DNA of 11,047 nt, taken from Hyphomicrobiales bacterium (GTDB taxonomy: Bacteria > Pseudomonadota > Alphaproteobacteria > Rhizobiales > Xanthobacteraceae). Every line of letters starts with the position of its first letter. Position 1 is the stretch's first letter. The notes beneath the pieces were generated by a model. That model was not told the DNA's origin and made no database searches. It was given only the letters and a program-made list of their open reading frames with translations. Positions 1-6,738 of the stretch are shown piece after piece. The stretch lies in contig JAHFPO010000069.1 of assembly GCA_023266695.1 (NCBI GenBank), positions 1-11,047 on the forward strand, written 5' to 3'. Made by a program: the position numbers and the translations under genes.

Positions 1-4
1 GGCA

Positions 5-23
5 TACGATATATTGTAACATT
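5..23. promoter_or_regulatory. candidate Zur box overlapping a promoter -10
   Basis: The 19 bases TACGATATATTGTAACATT match 14 of 19 positions of the remembered alphaproteobacterial Zur palindrome (AATGTTATAATATAACATT). The right half is nearly perfect and the left half is degenerate. The site lies 37 bases before the first start codon of a zinc-uptake operon. A TATATT hexamer inside it (10-15) could be the -10 element, so zinc-loaded Zur would block RNA polymerase. The matching -35 would fall left of the window. The motif match was read by eye and the Zur assignment is inferred from position and operon content. Confidence 0.45.
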
Positions 24-59
24 CGTGCGCAGCGCACTGCCGCGCCTGATGGGTTTTGC

Positions 60-209
60 ATGAGCGACACGGTCCCGCATTCGCATGCCGCCCGCGGCCG
101 CCAGGCCGTCTCGCCCTCGCTCCTGCGGATGTCGGGAGCACAGCGGATCGCGCATGCGATCGTGCTCGCGGCACTTCTGTGGGGCGCCGTCGTCTGGGCG
201 ATCGGTTGA
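60..209 (+). CDS. 49-residue single-span membrane protein at the head of the zinc operon
   Basis: This short frame runs from ATG at 60 to TGA at 207-209. The first 30 residues are polar (H7, H9, R12, R14, then SPSLLRM at 18-24). A single hydrophobic helix follows at about 31-48, rich in Ala, Leu and Trp, and ends the protein. The GAGG ribosome site of the next gene overlaps its stop codon, as expected for a translationally coupled operon member. No strong Shine-Dalgarno precedes its own ATG. I recall similar short proteins beside zinc ABC transporters in rhizobia but cannot check this here. Its role is unknown: a small accessory or stabilising subunit of the permease is one guess. It lies in a different frame from, and is largely overlapped by, a spurious 5' extension of the ATPase frame. 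Confidence 0.6.
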   Translation: MSDTVPHSHAARGRQAVSPSLLRMSGAQRIAHAIVLAALLWGAVVWAIG

Positions 210-217
210 GGTGCCAT

Positions 218-958
218 GTGACCGCCGCGCTCCGTTTCCGCGATCTCACCCTCGGCTACGACCGCCATCCGGCCGTGCATCATCTCGACGGCAGCGTCGC
301 CGAGGGCGCGCTGCTTGCCGTCATCGGGCCGAACGGGGCCGGCAAGACCACGCTTTTGAAAGGCATCGTCGGCATGCTGCCGCCGCTCGCAGGCGGGATT
401 GAGCTCGCCCTCTCGCGGCAGGACATCGCTTATCTGCCGCAGATCGCAGAGATCGATCGCTCGTTTCCGATCATCGTCTATGATCTCGTCGCCATGGGGC
501 TATGGCGCCACTCCGGTCTTACCGGCGGGATCGGCCGCCACGAACGCGAGCGGATCGGAGCAGCAATCGCATCGGTCGGGCTCGAAGGCTTCGAGAACCG
601 CGCCATCGGCACGCTCTCCGGCGGGCAGATGCAGCGTGCGCTGTTCGCGCGCCTGCTCTTGCAGGATGCGCAGCTCATCCTGCTCGACGAGCCTTTCATC
701 TCGCTCGACACCAAGACCGTCTCCGATCTTCTCGATCTCATCCGCCGCTGGCACGGCGAAAAGCGCACGGTGATCGCGGTGCTGCACGACCTCGAAACCG
801 TCCGCGCCCGCTTCCCGGCGGCGCTGTTGCTCGCTCGCCAGCCGGTCGCCTGGGGAGAGACGCCGGAAGTACTGACGCCCGAAAATCTGTTGAAGGCGCG
901 CCGGATGTGCGAGGCCTTCGACAGTACGGCCGAGGTCTGCGAGGTTCACGCGGCGTGA
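218..958 (+). CDS. znuC: zinc ABC transporter ATP-binding protein
   Basis: This is the cytoplasmic ATPase subunit that powers zinc import. In the 246-residue product, Walker A is GPNGAGKTT (37-45), the Q-loop glutamine is Q75, the signature is LSGGQMQR (133-140), Walker B is LILLDEP (153-159) and the switch histidine is H190. The start is GTG at 218, with GAGG at 208-211 six bases upstream. The open frame extends back to an ATG at 56, but those extra 54 residues are Arg/Pro-rich, precede the normal ABC N-terminus (ALRFRDLTLGY) and overlap the small membrane-protein gene. Two bases separate the stop from the permease ATG. Pairing with an ABC-3 permease and a COG0523 GTPase favours zinc over manganese or iron, but the substrate is inferred. 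The related Paracoccus AztA is an alternative name. Confidence 0.93.
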   Translation: MTAALRFRDLTLGYDRHPAVHHLDGSVAEGALLAVIGPNGAGKTTLLKGIVGMLPPLAGGIELALSRQDIAYLPQIAEIDRSFPIIVYDLVAMGLWRHSGLTGGIGRHERERIGAAIASVGLEGFENRAIGTLSGGQMQRALFARLLLQDAQLILLDEPFISLDTKTVSDLLDLIRRWHGEKRTVIAVLHDLETVRARFPAALLLARQPVAWGETPEVLTPENLLKARRMCEAFDSTAEVCEVHAA

Positions 959-960
959 CG

Positions 961-1830
961 ATGCTCTACGACGTGCTGATCGCTCCTTTCGTCGAATTCG
1001 AGTTCATGCGCCGGGCGCTCGTCGGCATGTTCGCCCTGTCGCTCGGGTCGGCGCCGGTCGGCGTCTTTCTCATGCTGCGGCGCATGAGCCTGATGGGCGA
1101 CGCCATGGCGCACGCCATCCTGCCGGGTGCCGCGATCGGGTTCCTCGTCGCCGGGCTCGATCTCTATGCCATGACCATCGGCGGCATCGTCGCCGGCGTT
1201 GCCGTCGCCGTCGCCGCCGGCCTGGTCTCGCGCACGACCCAACTCAAGGAAGATGCTTCGTTCGCCGCCTTCTTCCTGGTGTCGCTCGCCCTCGGCGTGC
1301 TGATCATTTCGCTCAGGGGCTCGAATGTCGATCTCCTGCACGTGCTGTTCGGGAATGTGCTCGCGCTCGACAATGCGACGCTCTTTCTGCTCGCATCGTT
1401 TGCTTCGATATCTCTCGTGGCGCTGGCCTTGCTGTGGCGTCCGTTGGTGCTCGAGTGCGTCGATCCTAATTTCCTGCGCTCGGTGAGCCGGGCCGGCACG
1501 CCTACCCATCTCGCCTTTCTCGCCCTCGTGGTGGTGAATCTCGTCGCCGGCTTTCATGCACTGGGCACTCTGCTCGCCGTCGGCATGATGATGGTGCCGG
1601 CGGCGGCGGCGCGCTTCTGGGCGCAGGATCTGACGCGCATGACCATCGTCGCGATTGTGGTCGCGATTCTGTCGGGCGTCGTCGGTTTGCTCGTGTCCTA
1701 TCACGCCGGAGCTCCGTCCGGGCCGGCCATCATTCTGGTGGCCGGCATCATCTATGTCGTTTCGCTCGCAATCGGGCCCGTCGGCGGCTTGAAGCGCCGG
1801 CTCGTACCGGGCCGTCATCTCGAGGCCTGA
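961..1830 (+). CDS. znuB: zinc ABC transporter permease, ABC-3 family
   Basis: This is the inner-membrane channel subunit that pairs with the preceding ATPase. The 289-residue protein is hydrophobic throughout, with about eight membrane segments, a normal size for ABC-3 permeases. Family landmarks include LRRMSLMGDAMAHAILPG (about 40-57), GNVLAL in the middle and the GTLLAVGMMMVPAAAA stretch near residue 200. The ATG at 961 gives the expected MLYD start. A GTG at 955, overlapping the ATPase stop as GTGA, lies 10 bases after GAGG (941-944) and may be the real initiation codon, adding two residues. Its own stop shares one base with the next ATG (TGATG at 1828-1832), so ATPase, permease and GTPase are translationally coupled. 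Confidence 0.93.
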   Translation: MLYDVLIAPFVEFEFMRRALVGMFALSLGSAPVGVFLMLRRMSLMGDAMAHAILPGAAIGFLVAGLDLYAMTIGGIVAGVAVAVAAGLVSRTTQLKEDASFAAFFLVSLALGVLIISLRGSNVDLLHVLFGNVLALDNATLFLLASFASISLVALALLWRPLVLECVDPNFLRSVSRAGTPTHLAFLALVVVNLVAGFHALGTLLAVGMMMVPAAAARFWAQDLTRMTIVAIVVAILSGVVGLLVSYHAGAPSGPAIILVAGIIYVVSLAIGPVGGLKRRLVPGRHLEA

Positions 1831-2789
1831 TGTCCGCCAAGATCCCCGTCACCGTGCTCACCGGTTATCTCGGCGCCGGCAAGACCACGTTGCTCAACCG
1901 CATTCTGTCCGAGCCGCACGGCAAGAAATTCGCCGTCATCGTCAACGAATTCGGCGAGATCGGAATCGACAATGAGCTCGTGGTCGGCGCCGACGAGGAA
2001 GTGTTCGAGATGAACAACGGCTGCGTCTGTTGCACCGTGCGGGGCGACCTCATCCGCATCATCGACGGATTGCTCAAGCGCCGCGGCCGCTTCGACGGGA
2101 TCTTGGTGGAGACCACCGGCCTCGCCGATCCCGCCCCTGTCGCCCAGACGTTCTTTCTCGACGATACGGTGGGGGAGCGCACCGCACTCGATGCGGTCGT
2201 CACCGTCGCCGACGCCAAATGGCTGAAGGATCGCCTCAGGGATGCCCCCGAGGCGAAGAACCAGATCGCGTTCGCCGACGTGATCCTCCTCAACAAGGCC
2301 GATCTGGTGAATCCGGATGAACTGCGCGACGTGGAGCTACGCATCCGCGCGATCAATCCCTATGCCCGCATCCACCACACCACGCGCTGCGAGGTGGCGA
2401 TCGGATCGGTGCTGGGGCAGGGGGCTTTCGATCTTGAGCGGATTCTGGCGATCGAGCCCGCGTTCCTGGAGGAAGACCACCATCATCACGATGAGGAGGT
2501 TCAGTCGATCGCATTGAGCTCCGAAAAGCCGCTCGACCCCGACAGGTTCTTCGCCTGGGTGCAGGAGTTGGTGGCGCGGGAGGGCCCGAAGATTTTGCGC
2601 AGCAAAGGTATTCTCTCCTTCAAGGACGATCCGCAGCGCTTCGTGTTTCAGGGCGTGCACATGGTGCTCGACGGCGATCATCAGCGCGAGTGGCGCGCCG
2701 ACGAGAAGCGCGAGAGCCGCATCGTCTTCATCGGCCGCGAGCTCGATGCCGAGGCGATCGAAAAGGGCTTCAAGTCCAGCGTGGCGTGA
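1830..2789 (+). CDS. COG0523 GTPase, zinc metallochaperone type (CobW/ZNG1 family)
   Basis: This is a G3E-family P-loop GTPase thought to deliver zinc to client proteins when zinc is scarce. Visible motifs in 319 residues are Walker A GYLGAGKTT (12-20), the metal-binding CVCC (65-68) that defines the family, ETTGLADP (94-101), NKAD (155-158), an acidic and histidine loop with HHHH at 217-220, and a CobW C-terminal domain from about 228. GAGG at 1822-1825 precedes the ATG. Cobalamin (CobW) or nitrile hydratase roles are alternatives for the family at large, but placement directly behind a zinc ABC transporter and a Zur-like box makes zinc the likely metal. The GTPase fold and CxCC are seen; the chaperone role is inferred from relatives such as ZNG1. 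Confidence 0.9.
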   Translation: MSAKIPVTVLTGYLGAGKTTLLNRILSEPHGKKFAVIVNEFGEIGIDNELVVGADEEVFEMNNGCVCCTVRGDLIRIIDGLLKRRGRFDGILVETTGLADPAPVAQTFFLDDTVGERTALDAVVTVADAKWLKDRLRDAPEAKNQIAFADVILLNKADLVNPDELRDVELRIRAINPYARIHHTTRCEVAIGSVLGQGAFDLERILAIEPAFLEEDHHHHDEEVQSIALSSEKPLDPDRFFAWVQELVAREGPKILRSKGILSFKDDPQRFVFQGVHMVLDGDHQREWRADEKRESRIVFIGRELDAEAIEKGFKSSVA

Positions 2790-2831
2790 GGCTATACGAC
2801 CCGGCATCTCGACCGTTACCTTTGCACTCTG

Positions 2832-3830
2832 ATGACCTCGCCGGAAACGCTTCCCTCGCTTGCTCAGAAAGTCCGTCCGATCGAAACGGGCAGCCATGTG
2901 GTCGCCGCCGCGTTTCTCGGCGAATGCGCGGTCTTCGCCACCGGCGAGGGCGAGGTGCTGGTCACGGGTGAAAGCGAGGCACGCGTCAAGGCCCACAGCG
3001 GAGCGATCCTCGAAGCGGCAAATGACGGCAACCGCATCGTCACCGCCGGCGACGACGGCAGGCTGGTCGCCGTCGACCGGCAAGGCCAATCGGAAACGCT
3101 TGTCGAGGCTCCGGGAAAATGGATCGATCATGTGGCGCTCGGACCCGACGGTGCGCTCGCCTGGTCGGTCGGCCGCACCGTCTTCGCGCGCACCCAGAAG
3201 GGCGAAAACAAGCTGGACCTGCCCTCGACCGTCGGCGGGCTCGCCTTCGCGCCAAAGGGGCTCCGGATCGCCATTGCCCATTACAACGGCGCGACGCTCA
3301 TCTACCTGAACGCGCCGGAGGCAGTGCCCGAGTTGCTCGGCTGGAAAGGCTCGCATCTCGGCGACCTGTTCAGCCCCGACGGGCGGTTTCTCATCACCGT
3401 CATGCAGGAGCCGACGCTGCACGGTTGGCGCCTCGCCGATGGTCAACACATGCGCATGTCGGGTTATCCGGGTCGCGTGCGCTCGATCGGCTTCACCGCC
3501 GATGGAAAATGGTTAGCCACCTCGGGAGCGCGGGAAGTGATCCTGTGGCCGTTCCAGGGGAAGGACGGGCCGATGGGCAAGGAGCCGCGCCTGCTGGCGC
3601 CGGGGCAGGGCGAGACGCGCGTCTCGGCGGTCGCATGTCATCCGAAGCACGAGGTGCTGGCGGCGGGCTATAGCGATGGGATGGTGATGCTGGTGCGGCT
3701 CGCCGATGGCGCGCTCATTCTCGCCCGCCGGGCGTCAGGCTCGCCGGTCAGCGCGCTCGCCTGGCGCGCCGACGGTCAAGTGCTCGCTTTCGGGAGCGAG
3801 GACGGGCAGGCGGGGCTGCTCGCGCTCTAG
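2832..3830 (+). CDS. cytoplasmic WD40 beta-propeller protein of the zinc operon
   Basis: The product has 332 residues made of about seven degenerate WD40-like repeats. The clearest are at 175-208 (FSPDGRFLITV), 214-242 (GRVRSIGFTADGKWLATSG), 262-298 and 304-332. There is no signal peptide or membrane segment, so it should be cytosolic. The gene lies 42 bases after the GTPase stop with a poor ribosome site, suggesting read-through from the operon. Rhizobial zinc operons commonly carry such a gene, to my memory, but its job is undescribed. A scaffold between GTPase and clients, or a zinc-responsive adaptor, is conceivable. AztD of Paracoccus is a propeller zinc chaperone in a comparable operon, but it is periplasmic. 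Only three bases separate its stop from the convergent hss stop, and no terminator is seen there. Confidence 0.8.
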   Translation: MTSPETLPSLAQKVRPIETGSHVVAAAFLGECAVFATGEGEVLVTGESEARVKAHSGAILEAANDGNRIVTAGDDGRLVAVDRQGQSETLVEAPGKWIDHVALGPDGALAWSVGRTVFARTQKGENKLDLPSTVGGLAFAPKGLRIAIAHYNGATLIYLNAPEAVPELLGWKGSHLGDLFSPDGRFLITVMQEPTLHGWRLADGQHMRMSGYPGRVRSIGFTADGKWLATSGAREVILWPFQGKDGPMGKEPRLLAPGQGETRVSAVACHPKHEVLAAGYSDGMVMLVRLADGALILARRASGSPVSALAWRADGQVLAFGSEDGQAGLLAL

Positions 3831-3833
3831 TCG

Positions 3834-5264
3834 TCAACGCACGATCACGTTCTTGAACTGCCAGGGATCCTCGAGTTCCATGTCCTCGGGGAACAGCACG
3901 CCGCGATTAGCCACCGGCGTCCAGTTAGTGTAAGTGCCAATGAGCGGGCCGAGATAGGGCATCTGCACTTCCAGGCAGCGCTTGTAGTCCATCTCGTCGG
4001 CCTCGACGATGCCGGCCTTCGGGTTCTCGATCGCCCACACCATGCCGGCGAGCACCGCCGAGGTCACCTGCAGGCCGGTCGCGTTCTGATAGGGGGCGAT
4101 GGCACGAGTCTCCTCGATCGAAAGCTGGGAGCCGTACCAATAGGCATTGAATTTGTGGCCGTAGAGCAGCACGCCCAGCTCGTCTACGCCGTCGGCGATC
4201 TCGTTCTCGTCCAGAATGTGCCAGCGGGCCTGCATCTGGCCGGCGGAGCCGAACAGTTCGAACAGCGAAAGCACGGCATCGTTCGCCGGGTGATAGGCAT
4301 AGTGGCAAGTCGGGCGAAAGAGCACCTTCTTGCCGTCGCGCAGCGTGAAATAGTCGGCGATCGAGATCGACTCGTTGTGGGTGACGAGAAAGCCGAACTG
4401 CGGACCCGGCGTCGGGCACCACGAACGCACGCGGGTATTGGCGCCGGGCTGCAGCAGGAAGATCGCCGCTCCACAGCCGTCCTTGTGGGTGTGGCCGTTC
4501 TCCGGGAACCAGTTCTCGTGCGTCCCCCAGCCGAGCTCAGCCGGCTGCATGCCTTCCGCAACGAAACCCTCGACCGACCAGGTATTGACGAACATATCGA
4601 TTGGCTTCAGCCGCTTCGAGCGTTGGGTATCACGTTCGGCGATATGGATACCCGTGACTCCGGCCTTCAGCATCAGCCGTGCCCATTCCTCTTGCGACGT
4701 GGGCACGGTGAATTGAAGACCGAGATCGGTAGCAATATTGAGAAGCGCTTGTTTGACGAACCAGGACACCATGCCCGGATTGGCGCCGCAGCAGGACACC
4801 GCGGTGATGCCGCCGGGATTCTTGCGGCGCGCCTCGAGAATCTTCTCGCGCAGCGCATAGTTCGACCGCCCCGCCGGCCCAAGCCTGCGATCGAAATAAA
4901 AACCCTTCCAGGGCTCGACCACCGTATCGATGTAGAAGGCGCCGATCTCGCGGCAGAGTTCGATGATGTCGAGCGAGGAGGTGTCGACCGAGACATTGAC
5001 GCAGAAGCCCTGGCCGGGCCCCTCGCTGAGGAGCGGCCTCAGCAGGTCACGATAATTCTGCGGTGTAAGCGCCTCGTGGATGAAGCGGATGCCGCGCTCG
5101 TCCAGTAGGGCGCGATCCTTGTCCTCCGGATCGATCACCACGAATTTCGATTTATCGTAGGAGAAATGCCGTTCGATCAGCGGGAGCGTCCCTTTACCGA
5201 TCGAGCCGAAACCGATCAACACGATGGGACCGTCAATATGGGCGTGGACCGGCCAATCGGTCAT
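3834..5264 (-). CDS. hss: homospermidine synthase
   Basis: This NAD-dependent enzyme joins two putrescines (or putrescine and spermidine) into sym-homospermidine, the main long polyamine of many alphaproteobacteria. The 476-residue cytosolic protein begins MTDWPV, like Blastochloris viridis HSS. The nucleotide-binding GFGSIG is at 18-23. Residues E117, N162, E210, W229 and E237 fall at the same numbers as the active-site residues I recall from the Blastochloris enzyme, so it is probably active. The start is ATG at 5264, with GGAGG (5277-5273) eight bases upstream. A longer frame from 5282 would place that ribosome site inside the gene. The decarboxylase lies upstream but a terminator intervenes, so hss probably has its own promoter. 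A weak TTGACG (5365-5360) lacks a good -10. Confidence 0.96.
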   Translation of the reverse strand: MTDWPVHAHIDGPIVLIGFGSIGKGTLPLIERHFSYDKSKFVVIDPEDKDRALLDERGIRFIHEALTPQNYRDLLRPLLSEGPGQGFCVNVSVDTSSLDIIELCREIGAFYIDTVVEPWKGFYFDRRLGPAGRSNYALREKILEARRKNPGGITAVSCCGANPGMVSWFVKQALLNIATDLGLQFTVPTSQEEWARLMLKAGVTGIHIAERDTQRSKRLKPIDMFVNTWSVEGFVAEGMQPAELGWGTHENWFPENGHTHKDGCGAAIFLLQPGANTRVRSWCPTPGPQFGFLVTHNESISIADYFTLRDGKKVLFRPTCHYAYHPANDAVLSLFELFGSAGQMQARWHILDENEIADGVDELGVLLYGHKFNAYWYGSQLSIEETRAIAPYQNATGLQVTSAVLAGMVWAIENPKAGIVEADEMDYKRCLEVQMPYLGPLIGTYTNWTPVANRGVLFPEDMELEDPWQFKNVIVR

Positions 5265-5272
5265 GATCGGTG

Positions 5273-5277
5273 CCTCC
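5273..5277 (-). promoter_or_regulatory. ribosome binding site fixing the hss start
   Basis: On the minus strand this reads GGAGG, eight bases before ATG 5264. It lies inside the six-codon extension that a start at 5282 would add, so it argues for the shorter protein. Conservation of active-site residue numbers with Blastochloris HSS supports the same choice. Confidence 0.85.
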
Positions 5278-5410
5278 ACCAAAAAATACGTCTCCCCTCA
5301 CCGGGAGCGGTGACGGACAGATGAAACTCCAATCCCAAAAGGCACGGCTGCACTGGCGGCGTCAATGTCCGACCGGTGTCGAAACGAAAAAATCGTGCCG
5401 CATTCCACAA

Positions 5411-5440
5411 CAACAAAACCCCCGGCCGGTGGGCCGGGGG
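5411..5440 (-). terminator. rho-independent terminator of the decarboxylase gene
   Basis: Read on the minus strand, a perfect 9-bp GC stem (CCCCCGGCC with GGCCGGGGG, 5440-5419) closes a 4-base loop and is followed by TTTTGTTG. It starts 31 bases past the decarboxylase stop. The plus-strand side has no T tract, so it acts on leftward transcription only. It uncouples hss from decarboxylase transcription except for read-through. Confidence 0.88.
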
Positions 5441-5471
5441 CTGTTCCGTGGGTAGCGGAGCGAATTCCGCT

Positions 5472-6602
5472 TCAGATCACATAGGACCTGAGCGGCGGAA
5501 AACCGTTGAAGGCGACCGACGAATAGGTCGTGGTATAGGCGCCGGCCGCCTCGATCAGCACCTTGTCGCCGATCGCAAGCGAGACCGGCAGGAGATACGG
5601 CGTCTTCTCGTAGAGCACGTCCGCCGAATCGCAGGTCGGCCCGGCCAGGATGCAAGGCGCTAGCTCATCCTTGTCCCGGGTCGTGCGGATGGGGTAGCGG
5701 ATCGCTTCCTCCATCGTCTCGGCCAGCCCGCCGAACTTGCCGATGTCGAGATAGACCCAGCGTACCGGGTCGTCCTCGGACTTCTTCGAGATCAGCACGA
5801 CCTCGGCTTCGATCATGCCGGCATCGCCGACCAAACCGCGGCCCGGCTCGATGATGGTTTCCGGAATGCGGTTGCCGAAGTGCTTGCGCAACGCGCGGAA
5901 GATCGCGCGGCCGTAGACCTGAACCTTCGGTACATCGGGGCGATAACGGGCCGGGAAGCCGCCGCCGAGATTGACCATGGCAAGATTGATTCCGCGCTCG
6001 GCCATGTCGCGGAAGATGGCGGCGGCACTCGCCAGTGCTTTGTCCCAGGCCTTCACATCGTTTTGTTGCGAGCCGACGTGGAAGGAGATGCCGTGGGGGA
6101 CGAGCCCGAGCCGATGGGCGTGTTCGAGCACGCGCGGAGCCAATTCGGGCGCGCAGCCGAACTTGCGCGACAACGGCCATTCCGAGCCGCTGCCGTCGCA
6201 CAGGATGCGGCAGAACACCTTGGAGCCGGGCGCGGTGCGGGCGATCTTCTCGACCTCGGCCTCGCAGTCGGCGGCGTAGAGGCGCACGCCGAACTCATAG
6301 GCCCGCGCGATATCGCGCTCCTTCTTGATGGTGTTGCCGAAGGAGATGTGGTCGGCGGTCGCGCCGGCCGCCAGAACCGCTTCGATCTCGCCGATCGAGG
6401 CGGTATCGAAAGAGGAGCCGAGCTCGGCCAGGAGCTTCAGGATTTCGGGGGCGGGGTTGGCCTTCACCGCATAGAAGACGCGCGTATCGGGCAGCGTCTT
6501 GGCAAAGGCGAGATAGTTCTCGCGAATGACCTCGAGATCGACGACGAGACAGGGTCCATCCTCACGTCGTCGGCGGAGGAACTTGCGAATGCGTTCTGTC
6601 AA
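5472..6602 (-). CDS. odc: ornithine (or lysine/ornithine) decarboxylase, PLP fold type III
   Basis: This enzyme decarboxylates ornithine to putrescine, the substrate of homospermidine synthase encoded next. In the 376-residue product the PLP lysine is K47 in YAVKANP. HVGSQ and GGGFP follow in the barrel, then EPGRG (PLP phosphate), the active-site cysteine C324 in PTCDSADV and Y356 in GAYT. The start chosen is TTG at 6602, giving the family-like MTERIRKFL, with GGAG (6614-6611) eight bases upstream. An in-frame ATG at 6620 would bury that ribosome site in the coding region. Lysine activity (cadaverine) cannot be excluded, because rhizobial and Vibrio members of this group can be dual. A long structured leader precedes the gene and suggests control by polyamine or ornithine level. 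Confidence 0.93.
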   Translation of the reverse strand: MTERIRKFLRRRREDGPCLVVDLEVIRENYLAFAKTLPDTRVFYAVKANPAPEILKLLAELGSSFDTASIGEIEAVLAAGATADHISFGNTIKKERDIARAYEFGVRLYAADCEAEVEKIARTAPGSKVFCRILCDGSGSEWPLSRKFGCAPELAPRVLEHAHRLGLVPHGISFHVGSQQNDVKAWDKALASAAAIFRDMAERGINLAMVNLGGGFPARYRPDVPKVQVYGRAIFRALRKHFGNRIPETIIEPGRGLVGDAGMIEAEVVLISKKSEDDPVRWVYLDIGKFGGLAETMEEAIRYPIRTTRDKDELAPCILAGPTCDSADVLYEKTPYLLPVSLAIGDKVLIEAAGAYTTTYSSVAFNGFPPLRSYVI

Positions 6603-6610
6603 CTCTTTGT

Positions 6611-6616
6611 CTCCTT
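6611..6616 (-). promoter_or_regulatory. ribosome binding site for the TTG start of odc
   Basis: The minus strand reads AAGGAG, eight bases before TTG 6602. It decides the start in favour of TTG rather than the ATG at 6620. Four of its bases lie in the 15-base segment that can pair with the upstream leader, so access to it may be regulated. Confidence 0.75.
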
Positions 6617-6738
6617 CCATTCCAAGCCTTGGGCGGGATGCCAGAGCGCCGCGCGCATGCGCTTCACCCGTGGCGGGTCTCCGTCCGCTTTCCGGCTAAC
6701 GCCGGCCTTGACCTTGCGCCGTTGCTTGGATTGGAAGG
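6613..6738 (-). promoter_or_regulatory. alternative RNA pairing that can hide the odc ribosome site
   Basis: Minus-strand bases 6738-6724 (CCTTCCAATCCAAGC) and 6627-6613 (GCTTGGAATGGAAGG) are complementary at 14 of 15 positions, and the second segment includes AAGG of the Shine-Dalgarno. The first segment also supplies CCAATCC (6734-6728), the 3' arm of a perfect 7-bp hairpin with GGATTGG (6747-6741). The two pairings are mutually exclusive: the hairpin frees the ribosome site and the long duplex hides it. Smaller hairpins at 6705-6692 and 6678-6666 fit in the intervening loop. The complementarity is read directly from sequence; the switching is inferred. Confidence 0.6.

Noticed and set aside
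25..37. Palindrome GTGCGC-A-GCGCAC near the operon start
   Set aside because: A one-base centre cannot form a hairpin, and the GC-rich sequence fits no operator I recognise.
56..217. 5' extension of the znuC frame to ATG 56
   Set aside because: The extra residues are Arg/Pro-rich and unlike ABC proteins, they overlap the 49-codon gene, and GAGG sits before GTG 218.
946..1818. 290-codon minus-strand frame opposite znuB
   Set aside because: Its His/Arg/Glu-rich composition is the mirror of a hydrophobic gene, and there is no motif or ribosome site.
2337..3449. 370-codon open frame on the minus strand
   Set aside because: It is antisense to the GTPase and WD40 genes, with no recognisable domain. 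Long antisense frames are common at this GC content.
4155..5108. 317-codon plus-strand frame opposite hss
   Set aside because: It is antisense to a gene with clear family motifs and has no domain of its own.
5290..5306. Short CTCCC/GGGAG inverted repeat upstream of hss, possibly a dispersed repeat fragment
   Set aside because: The arms are only five bases and no second copy was seen in the window, so it may be chance.
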